Shown here in pieces: positions 25,889-35,654 of a stretch of DNA of 64,000 nt. Source of the stretch: an uncultured Alphaproteobacteria bacterium (lineage in GTDB: Bacteria > Pseudomonadota > Alphaproteobacteria > RF32 > CAG-239); the NCBI GenBank assembly GCA_934254675.1, contig CAKQLP010000002.1, positions 124,001 through 188,000 of the forward strand. The letters run 5' to 3'. The position numbers and the translations under genes were made by a program. The notes beneath the pieces were generated by a model, which was given only the letters and a program-made list of their open reading frames with translations, ran no database searches and was not told where the DNA came from. The number at the start of each line of letters is the position of its first letter. The first letter of the stretch is position 1.

Positions 25889-27739
25889 CTATTCTTTGGC
25901 TAAAATGAGAGTGTTGCGTTCTTTAAGCAGTTGCTGATAACGCGCGTAAATATCTGCGGAATTTTCTGGTTGTTGTGTCATCAAAGACATACATTCTTTT
26001 AGTTCAGCGTCTATTTGTTTTAGCTGGATTTCAAGCAATCCGTTATCAATTTCTGCTTTTAGGCCGGGTAAGGTTGATTTTTGAGATTTATACATATTTA
26101 TTTCCCATAAATCACCGATTTCTGCCGCAAAATTGAGTTTTAATTTTTCAATTAATGTTTCACTGTCAAGATGTTCGTCTTCTTGGTTAATTTCTATGAT
26201 TTCAGCCAAGACTTTGGCCATGCGTGAATCATTTATTTCAAAAGCCGTTAATTTTTCTTCATATTTTTCAATTAGTTCCGGATATAAGAGCATTGCCGCA
26301 ATAATACCGCGAATGACTAAATCATTTAGTGGTGGTTTTTTTACAAAATGATAAACAGAGGTGTTTTCTTGTTTAATACGGCGTGCTTTATATGCTGTTT
26401 TTGGGGGATTATTTACTTGAGTTGGTTCATTATTGTTTGGTGTAGGTGTGTTTTTATAGATAGAACCTTTGCCAAACGTATAATAAATCCGCTTTTTCAT
26501 TTCTTGGGTATAATAATTGCGAATCTGGTCATCTTTAATTTTTGCAACCTCGTCAAAGGTTTCTTTTTCTATAAGAGCCTTTTGTTCCGGTGTATCCGTA
26601 TCTTTATTCATTTTGCATTTGTGCCACAATATGTCAACCAGTGGTTTGGCTCTTTGTAAATATTGTTCAAATATTGGAGCGCCTAAACTTCTCAACAGTT
26701 CGTCCGGATCCTTTTTTTCTTTAAGAAAAATGTAGTTTACAGAATAACCGGCTTTGAGAATCGGTAATACTCGGTCAATGGAACGAATAGCGGCTTTTAT
26801 ACCGGCGCCGTCTCCGTCAAAACAAAGGGTGGGCGTGTTGCATACCCGCCATGCTTCAATAATTTGTTCTTCAGTTAAAGCTGTTCCCAATGGGGCAACC
26901 GCATAGTTAAAATTAAAGCAATCCAGTGCAATCACATCCATGTATCCTTCACAAATAATCAAACGCTTTGAACCATAAGCCGGTTCGCGAGCGTTATTCA
27001 TGTTGTAAAGAATGCGGCGTTTATTAAAAATGGGAGTTTCAGGGGAGTTTAGATACTTGGGCTGACTGTTATCCATAATCCGTCCGCCAAAAGCAATGAC
27101 GTTGCCTTGTTTGTCAATAATCGGTATCATAACTCTTTCTCTGAAAAAATCATGAGGAGAGCGATTCTTGTCTTCTGGAACAGCTATTAAGCCCAGCTCC
27201 GCCATATCGTGTTCCGATACGCCTTTAGACGACAATAATGCTTTTAAGCCGTTATTGTTAGGAGCAAATCCTAGCCGAAATTTTTTGATGGTTTCATCAC
27301 TTAAACCCCGTTTTTCTTTAAAGTAGGCTAATCCTTGAGCGCCAACCGGCATTCTTAGATTCTTTTCAAAAAAAGCACAAGCTATATCCATAATTTCGTA
27401 TAAGGATTTTCGTTTCAGGTTTTGCTCTTGGCTTTCTTTTGACCAACTCGGCAATTGCATTCCGACCTTGTCTGCCAATTTTTTTACGGCGTCAATAAAC
27501 GGCAATCCGTTTGCATCCATTTCAAATTTAACAATATCACCATGTGCGCCGCAACCAAAGCAATGATAAAATCCTTTGCTTTCATTTACAGTGAATGAAG
27601 GTGTTTTTTCATTATGAAAAGGGCATAAGCCAAGATACTCACGCCCTCTTTTTGTCAATTTGACTTTAGTGCCGACAACATCGGCAATCGAAATTCGACT
27701 ACGCAATTCATCTAAAAATTTTTGCAAATCGTCATTCAT
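25889..27739 (-). CDS. dnaG: DNA primase
   Basis: Synthesises RNA primers for replication. The CHC2 zinc ribbon is visible as C39-P-F-H42 and C60-x2-C63. The TOPRIM core shows LIICEGYMDVIAL and CFDGDGAG. The C-terminal region, about residues 460-616, would be the DnaB-interacting helical domain. Length of 616 residues is normal. It is in one minus-strand group with yqeY (15 bp upstream) and the zinc-ribbon DUF3426 gene. The yqeY-dnaG order is typical of alphaproteobacteria, where rpoD often follows; rpoD is not present here. Confidence 0.97.
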   Translation of the reverse strand: MNDDLQKFLDELRSRISIADVVGTKVKLTKRGREYLGLCPFHNEKTPSFTVNESKGFYHCFGCGAHGDIVKFEMDANGLPFIDAVKKLADKVGMQLPSWSKESQEQNLKRKSLYEIMDIACAFFEKNLRMPVGAQGLAYFKEKRGLSDETIKKFRLGFAPNNNGLKALLSSKGVSEHDMAELGLIAVPEDKNRSPHDFFRERVMIPIIDKQGNVIAFGGRIMDNSQPKYLNSPETPIFNKRRILYNMNNAREPAYGSKRLIICEGYMDVIALDCFNFNYAVAPLGTALTEEQIIEAWRVCNTPTLCFDGDGAGIKAAIRSIDRVLPILKAGYSVNYIFLKEKKDPDELLRSLGAPIFEQYLQRAKPLVDILWHKCKMNKDTDTPEQKALIEKETFDEVAKIKDDQIRNYYTQEMKKRIYYTFGKGSIYKNTPTPNNNEPTQVNNPPKTAYKARRIKQENTSVYHFVKKPPLNDLVIRGIIAAMLLYPELIEKYEEKLTAFEINDSRMAKVLAEIIEINQEDEHLDSETLIEKLKLNFAAEIGDLWEINMYKSQKSTLPGLKAEIDNGLLEIQLKQIDAELKECMSLMTQQPENSADIYARYQQLLKERNTLILAKE

Positions 27740-27754
27740 TGTTTAACCATTGTT

Positions 27755-28207
27755 TTAGGCTAAAAATTTTTTTATGGCAGCAGACGCTGTGCCAAAATCC
27801 ATTTGACCGGCATATTTGGCTTTTAAGGCGCCCATTACTTTGCCCATATCGCGAATACCGGTTGCGTTTGTTTCTGCAATAGCTTCTTTTATGGCTTTGT
27901 CAATTTCTTCCGCAGTCAGTTGTTTTGGTAAAAAACGGTTGATAACATCTATTTCTGCTTGTTCTTTTTCTGCTAAATCCGGACGATTGCCTTCATTATA
28001 GATTTTAATAGATTCATTTCGTTGTTTAATCATTGTTTGCATCATTGATAGCAAATCGGTGTCAGAAGCTTTTTCCAAACCTTTTCCTCGGGCTTCAACA
28101 TCTTTTTCTTTTTGACCGGCAATAATTAAGCGAACGGCGTTGACGGTTTTCATATCTTTGTTTTTCATTGCTTCTTTTAAGCTGTTTTGTAAGTCTTCTC
28201 TTAACAT
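27755..28207 (-). CDS. yqeY: YqeY/GatB C-terminal-like domain protein
   Basis: 150 residues, starting MLREDLQNSLKEAMKNKD and containing NAVRLIIAGQKEKDVEARGKG, RQRNESI-type spacing and IRDMGKVMGALKAKYAGQMD, all characteristic of the YqeY family related to the GatB tail. It has been proposed to bind tRNA or take part in amidotransfer, but its role is unproven. AAAGGAG precedes the start. Encoded immediately upstream of dnaG. Confidence 0.92.
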   Translation of the reverse strand: MLREDLQNSLKEAMKNKDMKTVNAVRLIIAGQKEKDVEARGKGLEKASDTDLLSMMQTMIKQRNESIKIYNEGNRPDLAEKEQAEIDVINRFLPKQLTAEEIDKAIKEAIAETNATGIRDMGKVMGALKAKYAGQMDFGTASAAIKKFLA

Positions 28208-28218
28208 TTTTATCTCCT

Positions 28219-29031
28219 TTATTCTTTATTTGAAACTCTTTTAGCGCGTTGGGCGGACTGCGGAAAAGCGCTTTCATCAAAAACCAGTGTAACCTTTTTT
28301 TCTTCAAAAGAATCGTCTGGTAATAAAATTCTAAAGACAGCGCTAAATTCCGGCTCCAATCTATCCAATGTCAATGTTTTGGTCGTTTCCGATACTATTT
28401 TACCGCTATTGTTTAGTAAAGTGGCTTTAATTGGCAAAACCAGTGATTTTTTGTTGCCGGCATTATAAATTAAACCCGTGACTTCAACAAATGTTTTGCC
28501 GTGGCGGTCAATATTTTTAATTTTTATATTTTTAAAAACAATTCCTCGTCCTTTATAAATACTTTCAATGCCTAATTTATTATAAAAATTTTCTAGTTGA
28601 GGAATGAAAGAAACCAGTTCAAACCGGTTGGCGTAGCCTATATATAAAGTAAATGCAAACATACAGAGTAACAAAAGGCAATTTATCATAAACGGCGTAA
28701 AAAATAAGATGATTTTACGCTTGAAAAGTTCCCATTTCGTGTCTGACGAACTTTTTCCGCTAAACAATCCCTTAGTATCTTGGGACAGACGATTAAACAT
28801 TTTTTGCAAATCGTCTTCTTCTGTGGATTGAGGACTTGCTATTTGAGATTTAACCTGTGCGGACGAAGGTGTGGCAACCGGCTGAGGAGTAGGTGTCTGA
28901 ATTTTGTTTTCAACAGGTTTCACCATCCATATTTCGCCGCACTCGGCACATTTAAACTTTTTTCCTTCCGACGGTATTTGATTGTCGGAAACTTGATAGA
29001 CAGCATTACATTTTGGACAACTTATTAACAT
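28219..29031 (-). CDS. MJ0042-type zinc-ribbon protein with DUF3426 domain
   Basis: 270 residues from ATG 29031, which is preceded by AGAGG; the longer frame from 29052 adds seven residues before the ribbon and lacks a ribosome site. The N-terminal ribbon has CPKC (residues 5-8) and CAEC near 28-31, the MJ0042 motif. A Pro/Gln linker follows, then one transmembrane helix (about 120-142) and a periplasmic DUF3426-like beta domain. Such proteins are common beside ftsE/ftsX in alphaproteobacteria, and ftsEX is divergently transcribed here. Function unknown. Confidence 0.87.
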   Translation of the reverse strand: MLISCPKCNAVYQVSDNQIPSEGKKFKCAECGEIWMVKPVENKIQTPTPQPVATPSSAQVKSQIASPQSTEEDDLQKMFNRLSQDTKGLFSGKSSSDTKWELFKRKIILFFTPFMINCLLLLCMFAFTLYIGYANRFELVSFIPQLENFYNKLGIESIYKGRGIVFKNIKIKNIDRHGKTFVEVTGLIYNAGNKKSLVLPIKATLLNNSGKIVSETTKTLTLDRLEPEFSAVFRILLPDDSFEEKKVTLVFDESAFPQSAQRAKRVSNKE

Positions 29032-29141
29032 TCTAACCTCTTTTTTTTGCACTATATTCTAAAAATCTGCAGAATAAAAGAAAAAAAGTATTTTATTAAA
29101 TGGATTATTGTTATATGCTTGAAAAAACTTGGAGGATAACA

Positions 29142-29861
29142 ATGGAAAACAATCAATCGACCATAACGCAACCCATTATTGATTTACAAAACGTGGCGGC
29201 CGGTTATGATAACCGTGAAGATGTTTTGCAAAATGTTTATTTTTCTTTATTACCGGGGTCTTTTACATTTGTCACGGGAAAAAGCGGCGCCGGCAAGACA
29301 ACTCTTTTGAGCATGCTATACCTAATGAAAAAGCCCAGCAAAGGAATTTTGAAAGCATTTGGAAATAATATTAATTTTTCTAATCGTGACACACTGGCTT
29401 TACTGCGGCAAAAAATAGGCGTTGTTTTTCAAGATTTCCGTTTATTGGAACATTTAAACGTTTTTGATAATATAGCTCTGCCTCTGCGAGTTCGCGGAAT
29501 GGGAGAAAAAGAAATTTATAAACGCGTGACCGAATTGTTACAATGGGTTGAATTGCATAAAAGCATTTATAAAGTATGCGCTTCCTTATCAGGCGGTGAA
29601 AAACAACGTGTCGCAATAGCACGCGCCGTTATCAATCGTCCGGAAATTTTATTTGCAGATGAGCCGACCGGAAGTGTGGATGCTGAAATAGCCAATAAAT
29701 TGATGCGGCTGTTTGTTGAATTAAATAAAGTTGGAACCACAGTTGTTATCGCGACACACAACGAGCAGCTGACCTCATCATATAATTATCCGCGTATAGC
29801 TTTGGCAAATGGTTCAGCAAAACTATATCCGGCCTTAGGAAAAGTGGGGAGAAATATTTAA
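29142..29861 (+). CDS. ftsE: Cell division ATP-binding protein FtsE
   Basis: ATPase partner of FtsX that activates peptidoglycan hydrolases at the septum. Walker A GKSGAGKTT is at residues 46-54, the ABC signature LSGGEKQR near 148 and Walker B ILFADEP near 168. 239 residues. ATG 29142 follows GGAGG with six-base spacing; the in-frame ATG at 29100 is unsupported. Its TAA overlaps the ftsX ATG by one base. First gene of a run through sppA. Confidence 0.95.
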   Translation: MENNQSTITQPIIDLQNVAAGYDNREDVLQNVYFSLLPGSFTFVTGKSGAGKTTLLSMLYLMKKPSKGILKAFGNNINFSNRDTLALLRQKIGVVFQDFRLLEHLNVFDNIALPLRVRGMGEKEIYKRVTELLQWVELHKSIYKVCASLSGGEKQRVAIARAVINRPEILFADEPTGSVDAEIANKLMRLFVELNKVGTTVVIATHNEQLTSSYNYPRIALANGSAKLYPALGKVGRNI

Positions 29862-30775
29862 TGAAGAGAGATTTAGTTACCGGCCGCCGCAATGAAATAA
29901 CGACAGAAGATGAAGATACATCGACATTTATGTATGTTTTGACATCTATCTATATGTATCTTTTTGTGGTGGTTTTAGCTATTGTGATGGCTATTAACGC
30001 CATGGCAGATAATTGGAAAAAAGATATTATGGGGTCTATAACGGTTCAAATTATTCCGGTGGAAGATGAAAACAAACACATAGATACGGAAAAAACAATA
30101 GAACAGCAAAATAAAGTTTTACAATTTATGGAAAATCTTTCAGCTGTGGAAAGCGTGAACGCATTAGACACGCAGACTGTTGAAAAATTAATGACGCCGT
30201 GGCTAGGTAATAAAGTTGATATTTCATCTTTACCTATTCCTGTTTTGTTAGATGTTAAACTTAAAACAAACGCAGAGCTCGATTATGATGAAGTCACACG
30301 CGGATTGAGACAGATTTCTGAAAACGCTTCTGTCGATAACCATCGTTTGTGGCTAAATCGTTTGATAAAATTTGCATCTTCTTTGAAAAATATAGCCATG
30401 TCTGTTTTACTGATGGTTGTGGCCATTTGTGCTTTTTCTATCTATTATTCAACAAGAACAAGTTTGGGAATTAATCTAAATACAATTGAAATTTTGCATA
30501 TTATCGGAGCTAAAGACGACTATATTGCCCGTCAATATGCTCGTAATTTTGCTAAAATAGGCTTCTTTTCGGGTATTATTGGTTTAATGGCCGCGATTCC
30601 GTGTATAATATTGGTTGGAAAATATGGAATTTCGACAGGAAGCGGACTTATTAAGGGGGCGCAGCTTTCAACGTTGGCTTGGAGTTTAATTATGATGACG
30701 CCGCTGTTTTCCTTATTATATGCCATGGGAATGTCGTATATAACAGTTCGAAAGTCTTTGGAGAAAATGCTTTAA
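29861..30775 (+). CDS. ftsX: Cell division protein FtsX
   Basis: Membrane partner of FtsE: an N-terminal cytoplasmic segment, first transmembrane helix at about 28-48, a periplasmic loop (about 50-165) that senses hydrolase activators, then three more helices in the C-terminal FtsX/MacB-like domain. 304 residues. Start overlaps the ftsE stop (TAATG) and its own stop overlaps the next start in the same way, so the three genes are translationally coupled. Confidence 0.92.
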   Translation: MKRDLVTGRRNEITTEDEDTSTFMYVLTSIYMYLFVVVLAIVMAINAMADNWKKDIMGSITVQIIPVEDENKHIDTEKTIEQQNKVLQFMENLSAVESVNALDTQTVEKLMTPWLGNKVDISSLPIPVLLDVKLKTNAELDYDEVTRGLRQISENASVDNHRLWLNRLIKFASSLKNIAMSVLLMVVAICAFSIYYSTRTSLGINLNTIEILHIIGAKDDYIARQYARNFAKIGFFSGIIGLMAAIPCIILVGKYGISTGSGLIKGAQLSTLAWSLIMMTPLFSLLYAMGMSYITVRKSLEKML

Positions 30776-31356
30776 TGAAACGTTGGTTATTATCCATAGC
30801 TGTTGTCATCGGTGTTATTTGGTTTTTGGGATTCATCTATTTCGTGCGCTATATAAATTCTTATGACATTGATACCAATACCAAAACCGATGCCATTATT
30901 GTTTTAACCGGGGGACGAAATCGAATTTCAGAAGGAATTAAATTACTGAATGCCGATTTAGCCGATAGATTGTTTATTTCAGGCGTGCCGGAAGAAATTT
31001 CAATTAAACAGATAGAAAGTCAGGCTAAAATCAAAGCAAATGATGAAAATAAAATAGAATTAGGCCGTAAAGCTAAAAATACTATTGAAAATGCCATAGA
31101 AACAGAAGAATGGATTAGAAAAAACAACATTAAATCCATTAGGCTGGTGACTTCCAGTTACCATATTCCGCGAAGCATGCAGGAATTTATTATTTATGTA
31201 ACCATGGGAAATGATTTGGAAGTTATATTGAATCCTATTTATTCACCTAATGTAAATCCCAAATGGTGGGTAAGTTGGGGAACATTTAAATTATTGCTTT
31301 TGGAATATAATAAATTTTTAATTGTTTATGTTTGCCGTCACTTGCATATATATTGA
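30775..31356 (+). CDS. YdcF-like (DUF218) membrane-anchored protein
   Basis: 193 residues from ATG 30775, overlapping the ftsX stop; the open frame extending back to 30679 overlaps ftsX and is not used. One N-terminal transmembrane helix (about 4-23) leads into a DUF218 domain with DAIIVLTGGRNRISEGIKLL, GRKAKNTIENA and VTSSYHIPRSMQEF. Relatives (ElyC, SanA, YdcF) act around envelope integrity and undecaprenyl metabolism. Context between ftsEX and plsC supports an envelope role; the reaction is not known. Confidence 0.87.
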   Translation: MKRWLLSIAVVIGVIWFLGFIYFVRYINSYDIDTNTKTDAIIVLTGGRNRISEGIKLLNADLADRLFISGVPEEISIKQIESQAKIKANDENKIELGRKAKNTIENAIETEEWIRKNNIKSIRLVTSSYHIPRSMQEFIIYVTMGNDLEVILNPIYSPNVNPKWWVSWGTFKLLLLEYNKFLIVYVCRHLHIY

Positions 31357-31368
31357 GGAGTTTTAATT

Positions 31369-32136
31369 ATGCTGTTTGTTCGTTCTTTGTTAACAAATAT
31401 TTTCTTTTTCGGAACTTTGGGAATTGGTTGTATTATTCAGCTTCCGTTGGCTTTATTTCCCCAAAAAGTGACTATTTTTTATTGGGATAAAATTGTTATG
31501 CCCATTGCTTTGTTTTGGGTGCGCTGTTTTGGGGGGATAAAATTAGAAGTTCGCGGTGTTGAAAATATCAGGCATCATAATGTGTTGTATGCATGTAAAC
31601 ACGAATCGGCCTTAGAAACCTATTCCTTCACACAATTTTCTCCGACAACAACTTATATTTTGAAAAGAGAATTAATCTTTTTGCCTTTTTTTGGATGGGC
31701 TCAATATTTTTACGGGATGATTCCTGTAAATAGAAAAGGCGGCGCCAGTGCGATGAAGCATATGTTAACTGAAGTTAAAAAGAAAACAGATACAGGTCGT
31801 CCCGTGGTTATTTTTCCCGAAGGAACACGTTGTCAACCGGGAACGACAAAAGGTTATAAGTCTGGTATTTTCTTTTTGGCTGAAAATTTAGATTTACCGG
31901 TTGTTCCGGTGGCAATAAACACAGGTTTGTTTTGGGCAAAAAATTCATTTTTACGCTACCCAGGTACGGCTGTTTTTGAATTTTTGCCACCTATCAGCGC
32001 CAAAGGAAAAACAAAAGAAGAATTTATGATTGAGTTGCAGAATGTTATTGAAAATAAATGCGCAGAACTTAATGAAGAAGCTGTGAAAAAATATCCTTAT
32101 GTGACTAAAATGTTACCCCAGATACGGGAGAAATAA
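31369..32136 (+). CDS. plsC: 1-acyl-sn-glycerol-3-phosphate acyltransferase
   Basis: Makes phosphatidic acid from lysophosphatidic acid. The 255-residue protein has an N-terminal membrane segment, then acyltransferase block I. Here the usual HxxxxD reads HESALE (residues about 84-89), with Glu in the acidic position. Block II is near PVNRKGG and block III is FPEGTRCQPG near 146. The His/acidic change is within what is seen in alphaproteobacterial PlsC but worth noting. Directly adjacent to sppA (start codon immediately after the stop). Confidence 0.92.
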   Translation: MLFVRSLLTNIFFFGTLGIGCIIQLPLALFPQKVTIFYWDKIVMPIALFWVRCFGGIKLEVRGVENIRHHNVLYACKHESALETYSFTQFSPTTTYILKRELIFLPFFGWAQYFYGMIPVNRKGGASAMKHMLTEVKKKTDTGRPVVIFPEGTRCQPGTTKGYKSGIFFLAENLDLPVVPVAINTGLFWAKNSFLRYPGTAVFEFLPPISAKGKTKEEFMIELQNVIENKCAELNEEAVKKYPYVTKMLPQIREK

Positions 32137-33888
32137 ATGTTGAAAATTTGGCAAAAATTCAAAAAATTTATTCGCTTGGCGTGTACATTTACGGGGGGAG
32201 TAACATTAGCAATAGTGATGGGCTTATTTTTTATAAAAATTGCGAATGCTCCAAAGTCTATCAGAAAAAACTCGTATTTGACAATAGATTTAAATAAACC
32301 AATGTCGGAAACTGAAAATTCTAATATAATTAATGACTTAACAGGGGAAAATTCTATTTCTTTGTTAAAATTGCTGCAAACAATTGAATATGCTTCTCAA
32401 GATGAAAATATTATAGGACTTGTTGTAAAAATTAATAAAACACATCTTGAACCGGCTCAAATTCAGGATGTTGCCAGAGCTGTATCTTTGTTTAAGTTAT
32501 CTGGAAAAAAGACTATTGCATTTTCGCAAGGATTTGGTGATTTCGGACGTGGAAATCTTGAATATTATTTGGCTTCATTTTTTGATGAAATTTATATGCA
32601 ACCACACACATACATAGGTTTAACCGGCATCAACATAGAAGTTCCGTTTGCTAAAGATTTTTTAGACAAGATTGGCGTATATCCAGAGTTTTACACACGT
32701 TACGAATATAAAAACGCTATGGCGTCTTTTACGGATTTTCGAATATCCAAAGAATATTCCGAACAAATGAAATCTTTGGGAAACAGTTTGTTAGGGGAAT
32801 TAAAATTGGATATTACCAATAATCGAAAACTAAATGATTCATTTGAAAGTATTGTAAATAAAGCTCCTTTATCCGCCATAGAGGGAAAAAAATTAGGACT
32901 TGTTGATGAAATTATGTATCAACAGCAATTGGAACAAAAGCTAAAAAAAGAAGGTGCCGAATATTTTGTTGATATAAAAGATTATGCTTCGGAATTGTAT
33001 CCAAATGAAGGAAATTTGCCAACAGTCGCTGTTTTGAATTTAGACGGGGAGATTGTTGAAGGACTTAGTGAGGATAATTTGAGCCAAAGCGGCGTTATTG
33101 GCAGTCAAAGTGTGGTGAATGATATTGAAAACATTAAAGAATTGTCCAATTTAAAGGCTGTCGTTGTACGAATAAACAGTCCGGGAGGAAGCTATAATGC
33201 GGCGGATGAAATTTATTTTGCCTTGCAGCAGCTAAAGGTTGATAAAAAAGTGCCAATCATAGTGTCTCAATCAGCTTACGCGGCTTCCGGCGGATATTTT
33301 ATTTCTTTGGCCGGGGATTATATTTTTGCAGAACCAATGACCATAACCGGCTCTATCGGCGTTTTGGGCGGCAAAGTTGTTTTTGAAAAATTATGGAAAA
33401 AGCTAGGCATCAATTGGAGTAATATTGCTTTAGGAAAAAATGCCGGAATTTTGAGTCCAAATCATGCTTTTAGTGCGGAAGAAAAGAAAATATTTAATGC
33501 TTCATTGGATGAAGTTTATTTGGATTTTATTACCAAAGTAAAAGAAAATAGAAAATTAACAGAATCGATAGATTTAATTGCCCGCGGCAGAGTTTGGACA
33601 GGAAGGCAAGCTCAGAAATTGGGCTTAATTGATGATTTAGGCGGTTTTTCAGAGGCAGTTGTAAAAGCTTTGAAAACAGGAAAGGTTAAAGAAAATCAGA
33701 AAATTAAAATTGTTTCATATCCCAAAGAAAAATCCTTTGGAGAAAAAATCAGCGCGTTGCTGTCGAGCACTAATAATATAAAAGTTGAAAAGGCAATTGA
33801 GCAAAGCGGTGTTGATATCACGAATTTAAAACTTTTCAAACGCTTACAATATGATACTGTGTTGTTACCGTTTAAAATTGAGATGTAA
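32137..33888 (+). CDS. sppA: Signal peptide peptidase SppA, 67K type
   Basis: Degrades cleaved signal peptides in the inner membrane. 583 residues with an N-terminal membrane anchor (about 15-38) and two tandem S49 domains, as in the E. coli long form. The catalytic lysine is Lys192 in the first domain (YEYKNAMASF) and the nucleophile Ser384 in the second (SAYAASGGYF). Start follows plsC without a gap. Last gene of the ftsE-sppA group before gatCAB. Confidence 0.94.
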   Translation: MLKIWQKFKKFIRLACTFTGGVTLAIVMGLFFIKIANAPKSIRKNSYLTIDLNKPMSETENSNIINDLTGENSISLLKLLQTIEYASQDENIIGLVVKINKTHLEPAQIQDVARAVSLFKLSGKKTIAFSQGFGDFGRGNLEYYLASFFDEIYMQPHTYIGLTGINIEVPFAKDFLDKIGVYPEFYTRYEYKNAMASFTDFRISKEYSEQMKSLGNSLLGELKLDITNNRKLNDSFESIVNKAPLSAIEGKKLGLVDEIMYQQQLEQKLKKEGAEYFVDIKDYASELYPNEGNLPTVAVLNLDGEIVEGLSEDNLSQSGVIGSQSVVNDIENIKELSNLKAVVVRINSPGGSYNAADEIYFALQQLKVDKKVPIIVSQSAYAASGGYFISLAGDYIFAEPMTITGSIGVLGGKVVFEKLWKKLGINWSNIALGKNAGILSPNHAFSAEEKKIFNASLDEVYLDFITKVKENRKLTESIDLIARGRVWTGRQAQKLGLIDDLGGFSEAVVKALKTGKVKENQKIKIVSYPKEKSFGEKISALLSSTNNIKVEKAIEQSGVDITNLKLFKRLQYDTVLLPFKIEM

Positions 33889-33905
33889 TAAAAAGAGGTT
33901 GAAAA

Positions 33906-34193
33906 ATGGCCATAGATAACGAAACTGTCAAGAGAATAGCATTTCTCTCTCGATTAAAAGTGAATGACGATAAAATTGAGGCAACAAAAGAAGAATTTAA
34001 TAAAATTTTAGGTTGGATTGAAGAACTGAATGAAATAAACACCGATAATGTTGAACCCTTGATTTCAGTAAACGACACCACACTGCGTTTACGAGAAGAT
34101 GAAATTACCGACGGAAACTATCAAGAAGCGGTTTTAGCTAACGCTCCGGATAAAGAATATGATTATTTTGCCGTGCCAAAGGTTGTGGAGTAA
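33906..34193 (+). CDS. gatC: Asp-tRNA(Asn)/Glu-tRNA(Gln) amidotransferase subunit C
   Basis: 95-residue stabilising subunit of GatCAB. Shows the typical [33 protein letters not shown] and [10 protein letters not shown] blocks. AAGAGG precedes the start. First gene of gatC-gatA-gatB in tight order. Confidence 0.95.
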   Translation: MAIDNETVKRIAFLSRLKVNDDKIEATKEEFNKILGWIEELNEINTDNVEPLISVNDTTLRLREDEITDGNYQEAVLANAPDKEYDYFAVPKVVE

Positions 34194-34198
34194 TTAAA

Positions 34199-35653
34199 AT
34201 GAAAAATATCACAAAATTAACTATTCATGAACTGCTGAACGGTTTACAGAAAAAAGAATTTACAGCTGTGGAGCTGACTGAAGCTTATTTGGAAAATATG
34301 CAATCAGGAAAGCATTATAACGCCTATGTAATTGAATGTGGCGAAAGAGCTTTGGAACAGGCTGCTCAAGCGGATAAACACTATGCAGACAACAGTAATC
34401 GAGCCTTGGAAGGCATACCGTTGGGTATAAAAGATTTATTTTGCACCAAAGGTATTCGCACAACAGCTTGTTCTCATATTTTAGACAATTTTATTCCGCC
34501 GTATGAATCTACCGTGACTTCACAATTGTTGAATGACGGAGCTGTTTTTTTAGGCAAACTTAATATGGATGAGTTTGCTATGGGCGGAAGCAATGAAACA
34601 AGTTATTTTGGTCCGGTAATAAATCCATGGAGCAAAGATAAAGATTTAGTTCCGGGTGGCTCTTCAGGTGGTTCGGCGGCGGCTGTGTCCGCTCATTTGT
34701 GCGCTGGCGCCACAGCCACAGATACCGGTGGTTCTATTCGCGAGCCGGCGGCTTTTTGTGGTTGTACCGGAATTAAACCGACATACGGCCGCTGTTCACG
34801 TTATGGAATTATGGCTTTTGCTTCCTCGCTTGATCAGGCAGGCCCAATTGCCCAAGATGTGCAAGATTGCGCCATATTGCTAAAAAGTATGGCGGGTTTC
34901 GATGCCAAAGATTCCACCTCTTGTGAAAAGGATGTGCCGGATTATGAAAGTTTCTTAACTCAAGATATTAAGGGGTTGAAAGTCGGTTTGCCGAAAGAAT
35001 ATCGACCTGAAGGCTTAAATCCTGAAGTTTGCGCTTATTGGGATAAAGCTGCCGAATATTTGAAAGCCCGCGGTGCGGAAATCGTGGATATTTCTTTACC
35101 GCATACAAAATATGCTTTGGCGACTTATTATGTTTTGGCTCCGGCCGAAGCATCTTCCAATCTGGCGCGTTATGATGGTATTCGCTACGGTCTGCGGCAA
35201 GAGGGTGAAAATCTGGATAAACTTTATATCAATACCCGCACAGCCGGTTTTGGCGCGGAGGTTAAACGCCGTATAATGATTGGCACTTATGTTTTGTCGG
35301 CCGGATACTATGACGCCTATTACATAAAAGCGCAAAAAATGAGACGTCTTATCCATGATGATTTTGTTAACGCTTTCCAGAAATGCGACATTATTTTAAC
35401 CCCGACTTCTCCGGTTACGGCTTTCCCGATTGGCGATGAAAGTATGCTGAGCAACCCTATTAATATGTATTTGAACGATGTGTTTACGGTTTCGGTCAAC
35501 CTTGCCGGATTGCCAGCTTTGAGCTTACCGATTGGTTTGTCTAAAGAGGGCTTGCCTTATGGTATGCAACTGATTGGCAGACCTTTTGACGAAGGTACGA
35601 TTTTTAAAGCTGCGGCTAAAATTGAAGCAGATGCAAAGTTTGAAAGGAAATAA
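34199..35653 (+). CDS. gatA: Asp-tRNA(Asn)/Glu-tRNA(Gln) amidotransferase subunit A
   Basis: Amidase subunit that releases ammonia from glutamine. 484 residues. The Ser-cisSer-Lys triad is recognisable: Lys78 in GIKDLF, the serines of [11 protein letters not shown] (155-159) and Ser179 in [10 protein letters not shown]. Together with the GluRS in this window it points to indirect synthesis of Gln-tRNA, and possibly Asn-tRNA. Confidence 0.97.
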   Translation: MKNITKLTIHELLNGLQKKEFTAVELTEAYLENMQSGKHYNAYVIECGERALEQAAQADKHYADNSNRALEGIPLGIKDLFCTKGIRTTACSHILDNFIPPYESTVTSQLLNDGAVFLGKLNMDEFAMGGSNETSYFGPVINPWSKDKDLVPGGSSGGSAAAVSAHLCAGATATDTGGSIREPAAFCGCTGIKPTYGRCSRYGIMAFASSLDQAGPIAQDVQDCAILLKSMAGFDAKDSTSCEKDVPDYESFLTQDIKGLKVGLPKEYRPEGLNPEVCAYWDKAAEYLKARGAEIVDISLPHTKYALATYYVLAPAEASSNLARYDGIRYGLRQEGENLDKLYINTRTAGFGAEVKRRIMIGTYVLSAGYYDAYYIKAQKMRRLIHDDFVNAFQKCDIILTPTSPVTAFPIGDESMLSNPINMYLNDVFTVSVNLAGLPALSLPIGLSKEGLPYGMQLIGRPFDEGTIFKAAAKIEADAKFERK

Positions 35654-35654
35654 A